Assembly (NCBI GenBank): GCA_018907035.1
Contig: JACCIC010000039.1
Span: 442,501 to 506,500, forward strand
Length of the DNA stretch: 64,000 nt
Source: Sycobia sp. Sy_11
Taxonomy: Eukaryota; Arthropoda; Insecta; Hymenoptera; Epichrysomallidae
Direction of reading: 5' to 3'
In this document: positions 40,830 through 53,498 of the stretch, piece by piece
Layout of the letters: the number at the start of each line of letters is the position of its first letter
How positions within the stretch are numbered: the stretch's first letter is position 1
Made by a program: the position numbers and the translations under genes
The notes under the pieces: model-generated
Told to the model about the DNA's origin: nothing
Seen by the model: only the letters and a program-made list of their open reading frames with translations
The model's database searches: none

Positions 40830-40870
40830 ATACTGCCAAAGTTTCTCTGCTGCCCACCGAGGCACAGAAG
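40830..40870 (+). CDS. Possible small exon 3 of the Ig-superfamily gene
   Basis: A good acceptor (pyrimidine tract ending TTTCCTCAG, AG at 40828-40829) precedes a frame that, entered in phase 1 as the Ig exon requires, reads D-T-A-K-V-S-L-L-P-T-E-A-Q-K. The possible donor AAG|GTGCTG (40871) is weak. If used, the exon is 41 bases and leaves phase 0. The residues look like a linker rather than a domain. If the donor is not used, the frame runs on to a stop after about 21 more codons. The acceptor and phase support it, while the donor and small size argue against it. Confidence 0.17.
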
Positions 40871-41030
40871 GTGCTGTGGATGGGGGGAGGGTATACGCGA
40901 CTACTTCAAGAGCGAATTGTTTATTGCAAACCGTAAAGCCGCTCGTAAAGAAATTTCATTAACCTCAACAAAGTTATTGTTTTACGAGACGGTAACAGTT
41001 TTAAGCTACGCCCTTCTCTCCTTCCTCCAG

Positions 41031-41066
41031 CCCCCCCCCCCACCAACAGTACCACCCAGCCCGATC
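41031..41066 (+). CDS. Possible 36-base proline-rich micro-exon
   Basis: The tract CTTCTCTCCTTCCTCCAG gives a strong acceptor ending at 41030, and ATC|GTAAGG (41067) is a reasonable donor. The 36 bases between encode twelve residues, mostly Pro with Thr, Val, Ser and Ile, in phase 0. That matches the phase left by the candidate exon at 40830. A run of eleven C makes the segment low-complexity, so the match may be accidental. Confidence 0.13.
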
Positions 41067-41463
41067 GTAAGGAAGATCATCAAAGCCCGTGGCTCGTGTG
41101 CGCTTGCGCTCCAGTGCGAAAAGTCCTGTGCATGTGAACGGTACCATAAACGGGAGGGGCGGTCGTGCTCGGGCGCACATACACATACACAGACGCGCGC
41201 GAGCACAGGGTCGTTTCCCATTTTTGCCACTTGTAACCGGAAACTCACGCTGTGCAGCGCCATCTCCTTTTTAAAATGCCCCACTCCCCATCCGGCACGG
41301 ATCTTAAATGGGCCGCGAAATAAAAGCGAGATTGTCACTTCCCAAGATCTGATGGCTTGAGCGGGTTCTCCGAGAAAAGACAGATGCGCGTTGGAAGCAC
41401 TTATTAGTATCCGTTGTTAATAAAAGAATCGCCCGCGACTGCGTTAGCAATATATATTTATAT

Positions 41464-41528
<65 letters not shown>

Positions 41529-42350
41529 TATCCACGGGGTGCTTAAGTATCTTGAATTATTGCAAAAACTAAATGAATTAACGGAGAAATATTACATTTC
41601 TAGGACTTCTTTCTGCTGCTCTCTTTTCATCTCTCCCTCTCTCTCTCCCTCTCTCTCTCCCTCTCTCTCTACCTCCTTCTCTCTCTATCTCTCTCGAGTA
41701 TAAAAGTCTTCAGCTATATATTATAAGCTTCACGGTAGTGGTAGATTTACGCCCGACAGTGAACTCGAGTCCTCTTAGCTTCCTTGCCCTCTACGGATTA
41801 TCAGATTAATTTTTTCGGATGCTTAATTTTTTAACGTCGTAGTGGAACGATCACGAGTCTAAGGAATTGGTCGGAGGGGAGGAGCGGGACGAGGAAGTCC
41901 CCTCGCACCAGCACGAACTATCCTCTCGCGTGACTCTGAGAGCGCACGCGTCCTCTGAACCTCAAGTCCGGAGATTGATTTTCCCAGCTCGGTTCAGCCC
42001 CCCTGCCTCTGTCGTTCCATTTCTCTCTGAACCAAGTTCTCTCGAGCGGCGCGCGCGGTACAAACTATAATTAGACGACCAGTCATCGTCTTAAAGCTTT
42101 CCCTTACGAGCCTTAACACCTGATGATGTTGCGCGGGCGCGTGCAAGCGAGCACCACCGCGCCACCGCGACCTCGCTTTATGCTTCGGCCAGCGTTATAT
42201 TAGTATATATATTCCAGCCGTAGACCGGGGCAAACTCGAATTTCGCGTGCATGGGGCTAATGACCATGTTTCTCATTAGGGCGTTGTGTACTTGCGCTGG
42301 CTCGCCTTTCCCTCCCCCGACTGCCGCGCACTCCCTTCGATCTGAACTTC
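41067..42350. other. CpG-rich island with GA/TC tracts
   Basis: CpG-rich sequence with a (GA)n array at 41468-41521, an imperfect (TC)n block at 41634-41695 and C/G-rich DNA at 41860-42150. Open frames are Arg/Ser/Pro-rich and composition-driven. No domain is recognised. Confidence 0.45.
41468..41521. repeat. (GA)n microsatellite
   Basis: GA run of about 54 bases, continuing as CAGAGAGATA. Confidence 0.94.
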
Positions 42351-44330
42351 GACAATAAATCAATAATCTGCTGTATATACCTGGGATTTATGAAAACGTG
42401 TATGACGCATATTTTTCCGTTATTGCCAGCGAACTACTAAATATAATTCGAATTGGATTCTAATATGGAAGTTTTAATGTTTAGAAGATTATTTCAGAGT
42501 ATTCTAAAATGATATTAGATATTCTTTATTTTAGCAGCAGAAAAAGGAAATCGATTTGAAAATTGAAACCTATCGTTTATTTACGATGAAAATTTCGACC
42601 AACAAAACACTAAAACTTAAAAAAAAATATTGGAATTCGAATTGTTTCGCTTAATTATGACAGCATTTTCTAAACTTAGTGTTGAAGAAAGGTCTGTAAA
42701 GCAAATGTACGTATAGGTTCCGTTATCTTGCACATGTTCAACGTACTATGAATACGAACTGTCCGCATATGAAGCGTGTTGAGAAGTCTGTTAAACAAAC
42801 CATTCTTCATATAAGAGCACTGATATAGTGAGGTCAAGGACTTTAAAATGCGAATTGTATTTTGCAAAAAAACGCTTACTTTTGTGTATGTATTGGATCC
42901 TCAAATCATCGCGATATTAACTTCTCGTGGCGAAATTTGGTACTGAAGTTGGCTAACGTAATTCGTATCATTGTGTTTTTTTATCTTTCACAATAAAATA
43001 ATTTCCACGGAATTAAGAGAGTTCGCCGGTGCACTGTAAGAAATTGTAAAAACTACTGTGCAGTTAGTGATTGTAATAGTAAAGTAACGTAGAGACCGAA
43101 TGAACTTTTTATGATGTTTTAGTGCTAAATTTGTGATATTTTCAGGTTCGATTATAGCTGTAAAACTAACCATACCAGTACACAGAAACTTGGGCTTTCG
43201 CAGCCATATTGGGATACTATTATACAGCCACGTTTCATTTGACTTTCCAATACAAAAAAAAAAAAAAATTAGATAATCCATTGGGAAATTAAACAGCACA
43301 CCGCCATTGGGTACTTCAAAAAAAAATTTGTCTCATTTTATTCGTAATACCCCGATCAATTTCACGCATTCAGTGGAGCTTCGCTCGATCGATTCAACGC
43401 GTCATATAATGTTGATTATTGCTGATTGCAGAACAACGAAGGAAATTTCGGCGAATCAGAAAATACGGAGGCCTGAGCTGAGCCAGTTCTTGTTTAAGCC
43501 TCGTTTCGACAGCTACGATCGTCTCGGCTGACAATGTTCTTAATTCTGGCATGCTGCAGTGTTGTATTATTGTTACGTTCACCGTTAAACGTCGACACAA
43601 GTAATCCTGCTTATCCGTTATGAACAAATTCAAAAGGTCGGGGCGTATTTTTCTGTTTGATCGACCGCAGGCGACCGTAAACATCGACTTTGAACGCAGC
43701 TTTCTCAATCATAAATATTCATGCAAAATTCCGTACCATTCGCTTCGATACCTTCGATTCCTGCGCCAGTATAAACGCCAATTCAATTTACGATCGGCCA
43801 AAAGTTTTTTTCCCGATTTTTCTTTTTTTATATTTACTGCGAGAACTGCGAGAAAACTTTTTTCATTCGCCACGGTAACTTTTCAACTAAACGTTCGATT
43901 TCGATGAAATTATGAGACATTTTGTTCGAATATGTATATCAAGATCAGCACTTGGCTCGGGCAATGTATTGTGGTATAAAATGGACTGGTAGCTACTTAA
44001 AAACAATTTTCCCAACGAGGATGAGGATGACATTGAAGTTGTCTGTAACGTCCAACCGCGCTGGCATAAAATAATAACACTTTTTCGACATGTATATTGT
44101 TTCATTAGAAAACTATTGGAAGCTGCATTGTAGAGCCCTAAAAACTACACACAGACACGCACACACACACACACACACACACAGATATATATACACATGT
44201 ATGTATATACATATAATCCAATTTATATACATATGTGTATGCGCGAAAATTTATTACACGCAAATAATTTCATTAATATTAATTTATTATAGATAAGCGC
44301 GAGAGAATCCGCGGGTGGCGCCTAACGCAT
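42351..44330. other. AT-rich noncoding DNA
   Basis: About 2 kb with no supported gene. A short (CA)n run lies at 44157-44182. The overlapping frames at 43307-43907 on both strands show no recognisable domain or exon boundary. Confidence 0.5.
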
Positions 44331-44667
44331 TGTTCAGAGTTAATCAAGATTGGTTGCCCTTCCCCCTTCCCCTCACCGTTCCTCTCTCTTGAATATCAGG
44401 CGAATTAGTTAATCGCGCAAAGCTTAATAACGCGCGCTTATAGCGAGATACAGCAGCAGTCATCGTAAATCTATTAATTCCATCGTTCCCGTTATCTTAA
44501 TAATCGCTATTTAATTTTGCGCTCTACCCTAGGGGAGGATAATGTGAGAAATCGCATGAGCAATAATGAAACTATCAGCTTTCATCGAGCAGTCGAGTCG
44601 CATAGCTCGCGATTTCTTTTATATATATATACACACACATCGAACTGCAATTTCTAGCGAACGGTAT

Positions 44668-44670
<3 letters not shown>

Positions 44671-44705
<35 letters not shown>

Positions 44706-44782
44706 GCTCTTTCCATACGTCTCGCCAATTACTTTCTAATCGAGTTATATATCGATCGACCATTCATCTATTATCTATACGC

Positions 44783-44826
<44 letters not shown>

Positions 44827-44836
44827 TTCTCTCTCT
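44671..44836. repeat. (TC)n tracts, two blocks
   Basis: TC runs at about 44671-44701 and 44787-44836 flank about 85 bases of unique sequence. Confidence 0.92.
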
Positions 44837-44975
44837 ACATATGCATACATACATACATACATACATATACACGGGCGCGCGCGCGTGTGTGCGTAAAACA
44901 CCGGGAAAGCGACGCGCATCATCGTTGCATCCGTTTGCAACGCCTCTGCGACTCTGTACAACGACCGACTCGCCT

Positions 44976-44978
<3 letters not shown>

Positions 44979-45034
<56 letters not shown>
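44979..45034. repeat. (TA)n microsatellite
   Basis: Pure TA of about 56 bases. Confidence 0.95.
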
Positions 45035-45040
<6 letters not shown>

Positions 45041-45582
45041 ACTATTAATTGTGATCGCAGACGCGAGAGAACGGCCTCCCTGTATTGTGAATTTTATACA
45101 GCTTGACTTCTTCCCCTTCCCCTTACTGTCTCTCGCTATGCGCACGAGCGCATGTATAATTGAATATACTGCGCGTGTGCTCGTTTCCTTTTGTTATGTA
45201 AGAAAGAAAAAACAAACGAAAAGCGAATTCTCGCGAACAGAGACGCGGGTGGACGGAGAAATAGGGGGAGGGGATCATTGGCCGAGTATACGAAGGCGCG
45301 TTTTAATAACTCTCGCGACCCCTACACGTATACGCGTCGATATACATCTATATGTGCATATACGTATACGTTTCGTGCGTAGGCTCGTCCCGTTTTATTA
45401 AGGCGGTCTTGCGCGACTTGCGCCTCGCGACTCCGCGGCGTCGCGGAGAGCATTGTTTAATCGATGGCCGGGGAAAAATATTCAGGTCGGCCGCGCTCGT
45501 CCCTCTTTCTCTCGCTCTCGCGTCGATAGCGGAGACGCCCCGCGAGCAGTGCGCGCGTACCGGGGTCAGAGGGAGACAAAGG

Positions 45583-45587
<5 letters not shown>

Positions 45588-45620
<33 letters not shown>
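45588..45620. repeat. (GA)n microsatellite
   Basis: Pure GA of about 33 bases. Confidence 0.92.
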
Positions 45621-45622
<2 letters not shown>

Positions 45623-46041
45623 CAGAACTCGCTCGTAAATTGACCTTTTCCTCTTGTCGGAGCGGCCTCGATATTGGTCATGAATTATACTCGAGAGGCA
45701 GTTGGAGTTGATAGAGGGGCAGGAGGAGGGAGGGTGTAGATGACGCCGTCTATAGGGAGCAGGCGAGGGAGAAAAAATTGTGGCAATGCGTCTGACGGAA
45801 AGGTATTGGTGCCAATTAAAATTTCCATTAAAGGAGGATCGGGGTGGCACGGCGAGGAGGAGGGGGGTAGAGGAAGCGCAGTTTTCAGCCCGTTTAAAAC
45901 GCTCCGATGGAGTTCGCCGGGAGCCAGTGGATTATCCTATCCTCCTCTCCTTTACTCGTGCATATACCCCTCCCCCTCTTCCTCTTCTTCATCCTCCTCT
46001 TTACTTCTCGCCTACGATTTCGGTGCCCCCGGAATCTGTAC

Positions 46042-46042
<1 letters not shown>

Positions 46043-46077
<35 letters not shown>

Positions 46078-46085
46078 TAGAATGG

Positions 46086-46126
<41 letters not shown>

Positions 46127-46455
46127 CGTTATTAGCAACTTCGACCAAGTTTTTGCGGCGCCGCAAGAGAACGGCGGGGGGAGGGAGTGAGGGATGAGGA
46201 AGAGAAAAACAACGCTGCGGCGCTGCAGCAGAACTCTCGGGTGGAGTCCGAAATTGGATTAGAGGGAGGGGCAGAAGAAGAGGGCCTGAGATGTTGGCGA
46301 ATGACGCCGTGGGGCTGATGGTGTAGATGAGGGAGGGGGGGGGTAATTCAAACTGCCAATGCGGCAAGGAGGAATTTTCGAAAAGGAAATTGGTCATGGT
46401 CCAACGGCCTGTGGGATGAAAGTTAACTTTTGCGCTTTACGCACGGGACCTCGTA

Positions 46456-46510
<55 letters not shown>

Positions 46511-46574
46511 CACAGTAATCTCGGCTAATTTTCCGATACCGTTATTTTTCGCCTGGGATTTGTTATTTGTGAAA

Positions 46575-46632
<58 letters not shown>

Positions 46633-46763
46633 TAAATAGCGGAAAACACACTCTGCAATTCGGGAAATTAACCTTTAATTTCGTAGTCGAGCGCACAGAA
46701 GAACTAAAGGAGAGAGGCAGAGAGCTAAAATTCTGTTTTCCTAAATACGACAATGCATCGTTG

Positions 46764-46808
<45 letters not shown>
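46043..46808. repeat. Cluster of five (TA)n arrays
   Basis: TA arrays lie at about 46043-46074, 46090-46125, 46459-46508, 46577-46630 and 46770-46808, separated by unique sequence of 15 to 330 bases. Nearly 30% of this 766-base stretch is pure TA. Confidence 0.94.
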
Positions 46809-46815
<7 letters not shown>

Positions 46816-46829
46816 CATTAGATTTTATA

Positions 46830-47990
46830 TTTGTTATACGAAATTAAATTAACAGCCGTAATTTTCGGCTTTCGGTATAATTTCCCAGAGCTAATGTAAT
46901 TTTGAGCGTGATTCGCCGAGTATAATAATACCGGGGCCGCTTAATCGCACGCGGAATATTGGGCTATAGAGCGTTTACAAAGGGGAGAATTTATTTTGAT
47001 TGTTGTTATGTAACTAATTAGCCGAGAATCATAAAGTTCGCGTTGAGAGTTGTTCATGTGTTGTACATAGGATAAAAGTTACGAAAATTATGAATTAATC
47101 AAGCGAATCGCAAAATCAACTTTCAGTTGATTCATAAGAAAAGAAAAACCGCAAGCTGATCTATTTTATGTTGAGCAAGAGATAAAACGGAAAATTCTTA
47201 CACGATAAATAACATTAAACAGATGGAATTTTTTAAAAATTATAAATTATCCGTTTTCAATTTTTATATACACTCTTAAATTTATGCATTGCAGAAATTC
47301 TCGTGAAAAATTTTTTTCTGAAAGAAGATTCATTCACATATAATGAATGAGCCATTAGCGTATCATAAAAATGCAATAGTCTATAGTTGGTACGCACGGT
47401 ATAAGGAAACAAGTCTTTCGAAATTGAAAAAAAAAACTATTGAATTGCATACTTCGTACCAAGTCACCTTCTGTCTTCATTAGGACGGCAGATAACTCCT
47501 ATTACACAGGGTGCATTTGTATTTTTTCTAAACATTTAATGTTATTGTATACTACAATAGTTGAAGAAGAAGAAAAAAAATTTTAATTCAAACAGTCACA
47601 GTTTCCAACTGGCCAAACGAGAATAATTTTAGAAATTCGACAAAAGTATATTATCCAAATAATCCAAGTCCACAAATATTGATTTATACGTACATAAAAT
47701 ATCGAAATGCTTCAAAGTAGACTCGTACGGACTCTTTGAGTTACGTATATCATTTTATATCAGTTCGTAATATTTAACGCAAGAAATACAAATTAAAGAT
47801 ATTCTCGAAATTATATGAAAATACAGTTATACGCGGAGGTTATGTAACGAAGTATATGTATCTGGTGTATGTAACAGAACCTAATCCACATATACATACG
47901 GTTACTCCGCTCTCTCCTGCATATTAAACAATACATAAATAATAACTAACGACCAGTATAGTCGGCGAGTATGAGGTCAAGATGAAGAGA
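46830..47990. other. AT-rich noncoding DNA
   Basis: No open frame of note. The first 150 bases are mixed in composition, and the remainder is AT-rich with no repeats of interest. Confidence 0.5.
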
Positions 47991-48390
47991 CGTGTATATA
48001 TGTATATATATATACGTATCTATAAATCCTAAGTTAAATTACGGTGGATGCGCTGCTGGAACAACGCCGCGGACAAATCCGATGAATAATTTAGCGCGCT
48101 GTTCACCTGTAAGGAGGATCTCTGGCGGCGGTGAAACCGAAACGGTTGACGACAGTGGGGGAGGGCTGGGGCTATAAAATTTGATTTGCCACGACCGACA
48201 AGTTCATCAACGAATCTCTCGCCAGGTCCGCGATCTATGAATTTACCTCACTCTTGCCCGCCCCATCCCTCTCCACGACTTTCCGTATACGGCCAATATA
48301 AATCTCTAGAAAAGAAAAGTTAATAAAAAAAAAGGGGGCTGAGGGATGTGGAAGGCCAGTAGTTCGTTCGTGTGTACATGTGCGAGTATA

Positions 48391-48397
48391 AAAGAGA

Positions 48398-48446
<49 letters not shown>
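48391..48446. repeat. (GA)n microsatellite
   Basis: GA run of about 56 bases with one GTGA interruption. Confidence 0.94.
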
Positions 48447-48450
<4 letters not shown>

Positions 48451-49678
48451 GGGGGGAGTCCTATGCACACGAGAGCGCGACGCGAGTCCGAGCACCGCTG
48501 ACTCTGTAATATTTTCGCGCGCGCGCGCGCTCGTCCCTTGATTTACGAGGGGCCGCCGGCGCCAATGAGATAGTTCCAGACTCGCGACACATATACCTAC
48601 ACACACACACATATATATATATATACATACACATGCGCCGATACGTACGTGTATATGTACACATGTTGTTCGCGGCGCTCTTTCTCCCGGCGGGCGCGCG
48701 CCCGCGCGTTCATCAATATATCCCTTTTGCCCCTGGTATCGGAAATAAATTGCGACGATGCAGGTGCCGAGGGAGATACAGAGTTGGAATATGGGGGGGG
48801 GGGTTGAGGGGGGGGTAAAGAAGCAGCTCTCGACTTTACTCTCTGGCGGTTAAGCTTCGTACCTTGGCGCGTCGTCGTCGAGATTTATTAAACCTCCCAT
48901 GCGCTCGTTCGTTCTCCATATACTCTGTACGCCACGCGCGTATGAGTTTCTCTTTTTTTTGTGCGTCCAGTTCGCGAATAATATATATATATATATATAT
49001 TCCCGCGCACTCACGAAAACGAATGAAACTCAATTCTTTCGCGCGTTCCACATCCAATATATTCATGGTGAACGGGCGTTCCCGCCTTTGTCGTCGCCTT
49101 TCGCCTTTGCTCTCCCCTCCCCCGGGCGATCGGGTTATATAATGACCGCGGGGCTTATAGTCCAGAACTTATTCGTATCTGTCGGTTTATCTCGAACTTC
49201 CGGAAGATTATTGATCGATGCGGTCTCTCGCTGTATACCTGTCATCTCGGTCCGATCATTGTGTTATAAGTTATCAAATATTTTTCTGTTGTCATCGACG
49301 TATATTCGATACGTCTTTTTGTACTGCCAATGGCTTTATATACCTTTTTAATTGGCGCCTTAAAACAAAAGAAAATTCGAACGAAATTTCATTTATTCAT
49401 TCGGGTTTTTAACAATATAATTAAACTACGAGGCCAATCCGGTAAAATTTCCGCGGTCGTTGCAACCGCGTTCTCTTTCCTTTCTGCCGTAGCGTGAGAA
49501 TTTAATTGCCAACAGTAATAATTCGCGTAATTCTAAAATAACAACGTAAGTTTCGGGCTTCATTTTGTTTTTTATATTATTTTCATTTTTTTTTATTTCT
49601 TTCTTGACTCGTTATAACACGTACGAGCTGAAATTCAGCGCGCAGCGATGCGCGTATTAATATACATATAATATACAA

Positions 49679-49680
<2 letters not shown>

Positions 49681-49728
<48 letters not shown>
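49681..49728. repeat. (TA)n microsatellite
   Basis: Pure TA of about 48 bases. Confidence 0.95.
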
Positions 49729-49731
<3 letters not shown>

Positions 49732-49993
49732 ACGGAAACCGAGGAGACTCGTACCTATACCCCTCCTCTTCCGACACTCTCTCTCTTTCTCTCTCTGTCT
49801 CTCTCTCTCTCTCTCTCTTACACATATACACTTTGCTTTTTCGACTTGTGCGCGGGAAAGCGCAGCAGCGGTGCCGAACTCGTTCGCATATAGCGTCGCG
49901 TATGCGCGCACTTTACCAGTTATTTCGTAGTCAACAAAAGCTTAGCTGCAATCAAAACTTTACCTATTATTTAGCTAGTAAAATGCAAAGGGA

Positions 49994-49996
<3 letters not shown>

Positions 49997-50038
<42 letters not shown>
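49997..50038. repeat. (GA)n microsatellite
   Basis: Pure GA of about 42 bases. Confidence 0.94.
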
Positions 50039-50042
<4 letters not shown>

Positions 50043-50202
50043 CGAGCGAGACTCGCGAGAGGAGCCAGGTGGAGAAGCAGACGGTCAATTTAGAGCTTCG
50101 CAATATTCGCGTCCGCAACAGAGAGCGATAAAAATAACTGTCGGTTTCTCGTATATTTATTTCCCGGTGGGGGAGAGAAGAGCTCGCGACGGTGGAAAAG
50201 CG

Positions 50203-50209
50203 TGAGAGT

Positions 50210-50292
<83 letters not shown>

Positions 50293-50309
50293 AGAGAGAG
50301 CGGGAGTGC
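50203..50309. repeat. (GA)n microsatellite, compound
   Basis: About 100 bases of GA in three blocks separated by GGA, AAG or TGA interruptions, which change its phase. Confidence 0.93.
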
Positions 50310-50329
50310 TTTTTTAGCACATAAATCTA

Positions 50330-51640
50330 GCCTCGAAAGTGATAGATTCGCGTACATATGTTGCCCGATCGAATTCCTTTAGAAATGCGTTTTTCACGAT
50401 AATTTTTGCTACACAGTTAAAAAGACTTATATACGAGACGTGTTCGATAAATGAAGTCAATTTTGAAATTACAACTTCTACACACATTCATTTTGTTTAC
50501 ATTTTTGCTCACACATTCATTTCACACTTGTGTCTAAGACATATTTACAATATCAGCCATTTAGCATGTTCGCGTTGTTTATATAAATCATACCAAATTC
50601 TTTGTCAATAATAATGGAGCAATGATTTTTTTAAAGATTTCTTTAAAGAATAAAATGAACTTTAGCAATAATGTGATCGTATTAACTATGACACGTGAGA
50701 AATCTACTCTAAGCAAAAAGAACTTTTACAAATAGTTTAGGTAATTGGAAGTAGGCCGAGAAGATGATAAGCTTATTAATGATAATGAATGGTGATCCTT
50801 ATTCTTAATGTCTTAGAACATACAACGGAAGGAAAGATTGAAGCATTGATAAAAATGATGATCATCTTGCAAATTATCATGTACAATTATAGTAGACAGA
50901 TTAGTTAGATAGTCCATCTATCCGCGGTCGAAATTTTTTTTTCCGATTGCTATGAACATGAGACGTTCGAAATAACTTAATGTCGAGCCTAACAATTGTG
51001 ACATATCCATCTCTCGAGAATTGTCGATTGATATGATGAATGAGATGAAATATTGATTGATGATTGCTATGATGAATCTAAGGCTCAACTGTTCAAGCAT
51101 TCTGGATCACGAAAACCGAAAAAAAAGCCGAAGAACTTCGGCCAAATTGGAACATTTGACTTACTCGTTTGTTGAATACGATGTAATTTTTGCTTGGTGA
51201 ATTTTTTTCAAAAGGTATACCATGGTCAACAGAAAATGTTACCTTACAAAAACGCTCAGATCGTGTGAAGCAATAATAAAAAAAAATCTCAGTTTATTCA
51301 TTCTTTGTTGATGGAGCCTTATAAAATGCTCCTGCTCACTCGTCCTTAAGGTTGGTAATACAACACTGGAATCCATACCCATTCTCGGCATTCACAAGAA
51401 CTTATCTCGTCTTCCTATTTCTTATTGCTCAAATTCAAAAATCAAATTGAACTATTCAAAAAAGCACTGACGCAAATGTGTAATATCTGATGGAGATTAG
51501 TTTGTAGGGTACACAATAATATTGATATTTATTACATTTTTTCGAACCAAAAGAATTGACTTTATTTATCTAACACACTTGCTATGTATACGAGATGATG
51601 ATTTTTATACGAAAATTTAATTATCGTTAGCGTCCTCTTT
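50330..51640. other. AT-rich noncoding DNA
   Basis: About 1.3 kb without a supported gene. Several TGATGA/ATGATT-rich stretches occur at 50760-50880 and 51030-51075 but do not form a regular repeat. Confidence 0.5.
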
Positions 51641-52690
51641 TAATCAAACCCCAAAAAAAAAAGATAAAAATTTGAAAGTTAAGAAAACTTTTTGCGATGC
51701 GTCGAAGGTGATTAAACTGTGGGAGACAAAAATTAATTCATTATACCAGCACGTCCCGTCCTCCAATGTAAAAAGCGCGATGAGCTGCGAACTTTGCGAA
51801 AGTAGTAAAAAAAAGGGTAGAGGTGAGGTAGGTGGAAGGAGGGAGGGAGGGCTCCGGAAAACAGCGAAAGAATCGTCGCCGATCGTTCCTGCGCGTGCGC
51901 GCTCGCGAGGGTGCGATAACTCAGGATGGTGCGGACGCGCTGCGCTATGGAGAACTTCGCGACGTTCTAATTTGCATTTGTATACGTTTGAAAGGGCGGA
52001 GCGGGATGGCGAGGAGAGAAAGCCGGGCAAAAGAAAAAGTCCGCCGAGGAGAGAAAACAGATAAGGTCTTCGTACTTTATTGACGTTTCTAATTTTCTGG
52101 ACTGTCTCCGCTACTTTTTCATCTCGTCGTCCTTCCATTCGAGACGCGTCGTTGTCGGCACAAAAGATATCTATATGTATATAAGAGAGGTGGGGAGGAA
52201 AACATGATTTTGTTCTCTCGTGCGCTTCTTTCTCGTTTCCTCGCCCATTGTCTCGGGTGCCATCATGCCCAACATTAGAATAATTAATCTCGCCAGATCG
52301 ATGAAATATAGCGTAGCTCTCTAGCGTGCGCGCTCGACTTCTCGCCATATAATTCAATGCTGCCTCGAAACGTTTCGCGCACCGGGTTAAGAACGCGCAC
52401 GAGCACTAATGAAAATTCGCGAGCGTCGCCGTCCCAGATTTCCTAATTCTTCCCCTTCCCCCCTGCACCGCCACCCCACCCCCCAGCCATGCCTCTCGCT
52501 CTTATGCTAATCGAAACAGTGTTAGAGAACGAGCGAGGGAGCGAGCGAGCAATTAATCGAGCGGAAGACATCAAGGCAGCTTCGGGGCAACGAAGTCGAG
52601 GAATTCCAACAAACTCGATTAATTTGTTTAAACTCAGGGACGGTGGCTAATTCGCGTTAATAAACGCGCCTGCAAGAGAGAATTATATAA
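51641..52690. other. Mixed-composition noncoding DNA
   Basis: This stretch is CpG-containing, with long frames on both strands (51644-52357 minus, 51672-52064 plus) that mirror each other and carry no recognisable domain. It ends in an 11-base inverted repeat with homeodomain-like cores (52551-52624). Confidence 0.45.
52551..52624. repeat. 11-base inverted repeat, AATTAATCGAG/CTCGATTAATT
   Basis: The arms at 52551-52561 and 52614-52624 are exact reverse complements separated by 52 bases. Each arm holds ATTAATCGA, a homeodomain-like core. It could be a paired factor site. Confidence 0.6.
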
Positions 52691-53204
52691 ATAGATAGAT
52701 TGATGTAAATTTATTCATATCTCTCCGTGCGAAATAAAAACTATGACATATACAATGCGATAGTTGAAGACAGTTTTGCAAGTGGCAATCGATTTCTATA
52801 TAATAAAGATGACGAGGCAATTGGACAAAGCTGAATGCTATAATTAACACTATAGCAATTGAATTTTTAAAACAGTATACGGCAAATATTAAATAGAATA
52901 TAAATACAAAATAGAAATAGTAGTTTAATTAAAATACTGTGCATTCATACAGATACAAATAAAATGCACACGATACATAAAAAAAATAAATTAACATTAA
53001 GATGAGACTACGATTTGTCAAAATCAAAGACGTATCTGCATAGTGCTGATTAAAACCTACTCAGTTTCCTGAAAACACTGGTTCTTAGTAGTTGAAAAAA
53101 ATTTTATTACCATAAGTCATATGCATAAAAGAAGTAGATTATATCAAGGAATGATTATGCAATAAAAAAACCATTAACGCTAACACAAGAAAAATAATGT
53201 TTTC

Positions 53205-53207
<3 letters not shown>

Positions 53208-53252
<45 letters not shown>
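53208..53252. repeat. (TA)n microsatellite
   Basis: Pure TA of about 45 bases. Confidence 0.95.
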
Positions 53253-53254
<2 letters not shown>

Positions 53255-53498
53255 AGCCTGTTTCTTTGTTAATGAATTAAATCACGTTTTCTTGCTAATT
53301 CACGAATACACGCTAGTCTTACATTTAATATGCACAAACGTAACACTTAAGCTAGTTGTGTAAAAAACAGTATAAAATAAATTAGGGTAAAAAATTCAGT
53401 ATATTAATCAAACTCGAGATGGTGAATTACGAATATCGGTGGTATAAGATTATTTCAGAAATGTAAGCATGGAAGTCCATCTTCCAGTCGCGGCGCGC

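Larger units (their letters stand above)
44331..46430. other. Mixed GC-rich region dense in microsatellites
   Basis: It contains (TC)n at 44671-44701 and 44787-44836, TACA units near 44839-44866, CG/GT alternation at 44873-44890, (TA)n at 44979-45034, (GA)n at 45588-45620 and two (TA)n arrays at 46043-46125. Open frames are repeat read-through. No gene is supported. Confidence 0.5.
47991..50320. other. CpG-rich region with GA/TC and TA repeats
   Basis: It contains (GA)n at 48391-48446, CG alternation at 48514-48530, two G runs at 48793-48816, (TA)n at 48979-49000 and 49681-49728, (TC)n at 49782-49819 and GA tracts at 49997-50038 and 50203-50309. The open frames are composition-driven and show no domain. 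Confidence 0.5.

Noticed and set aside
51644..52357. 237-codon minus-strand frame
   Set aside because: A mirror frame is open on the plus strand, there is no recognised domain, and its composition follows the local CpG-rich sequence.
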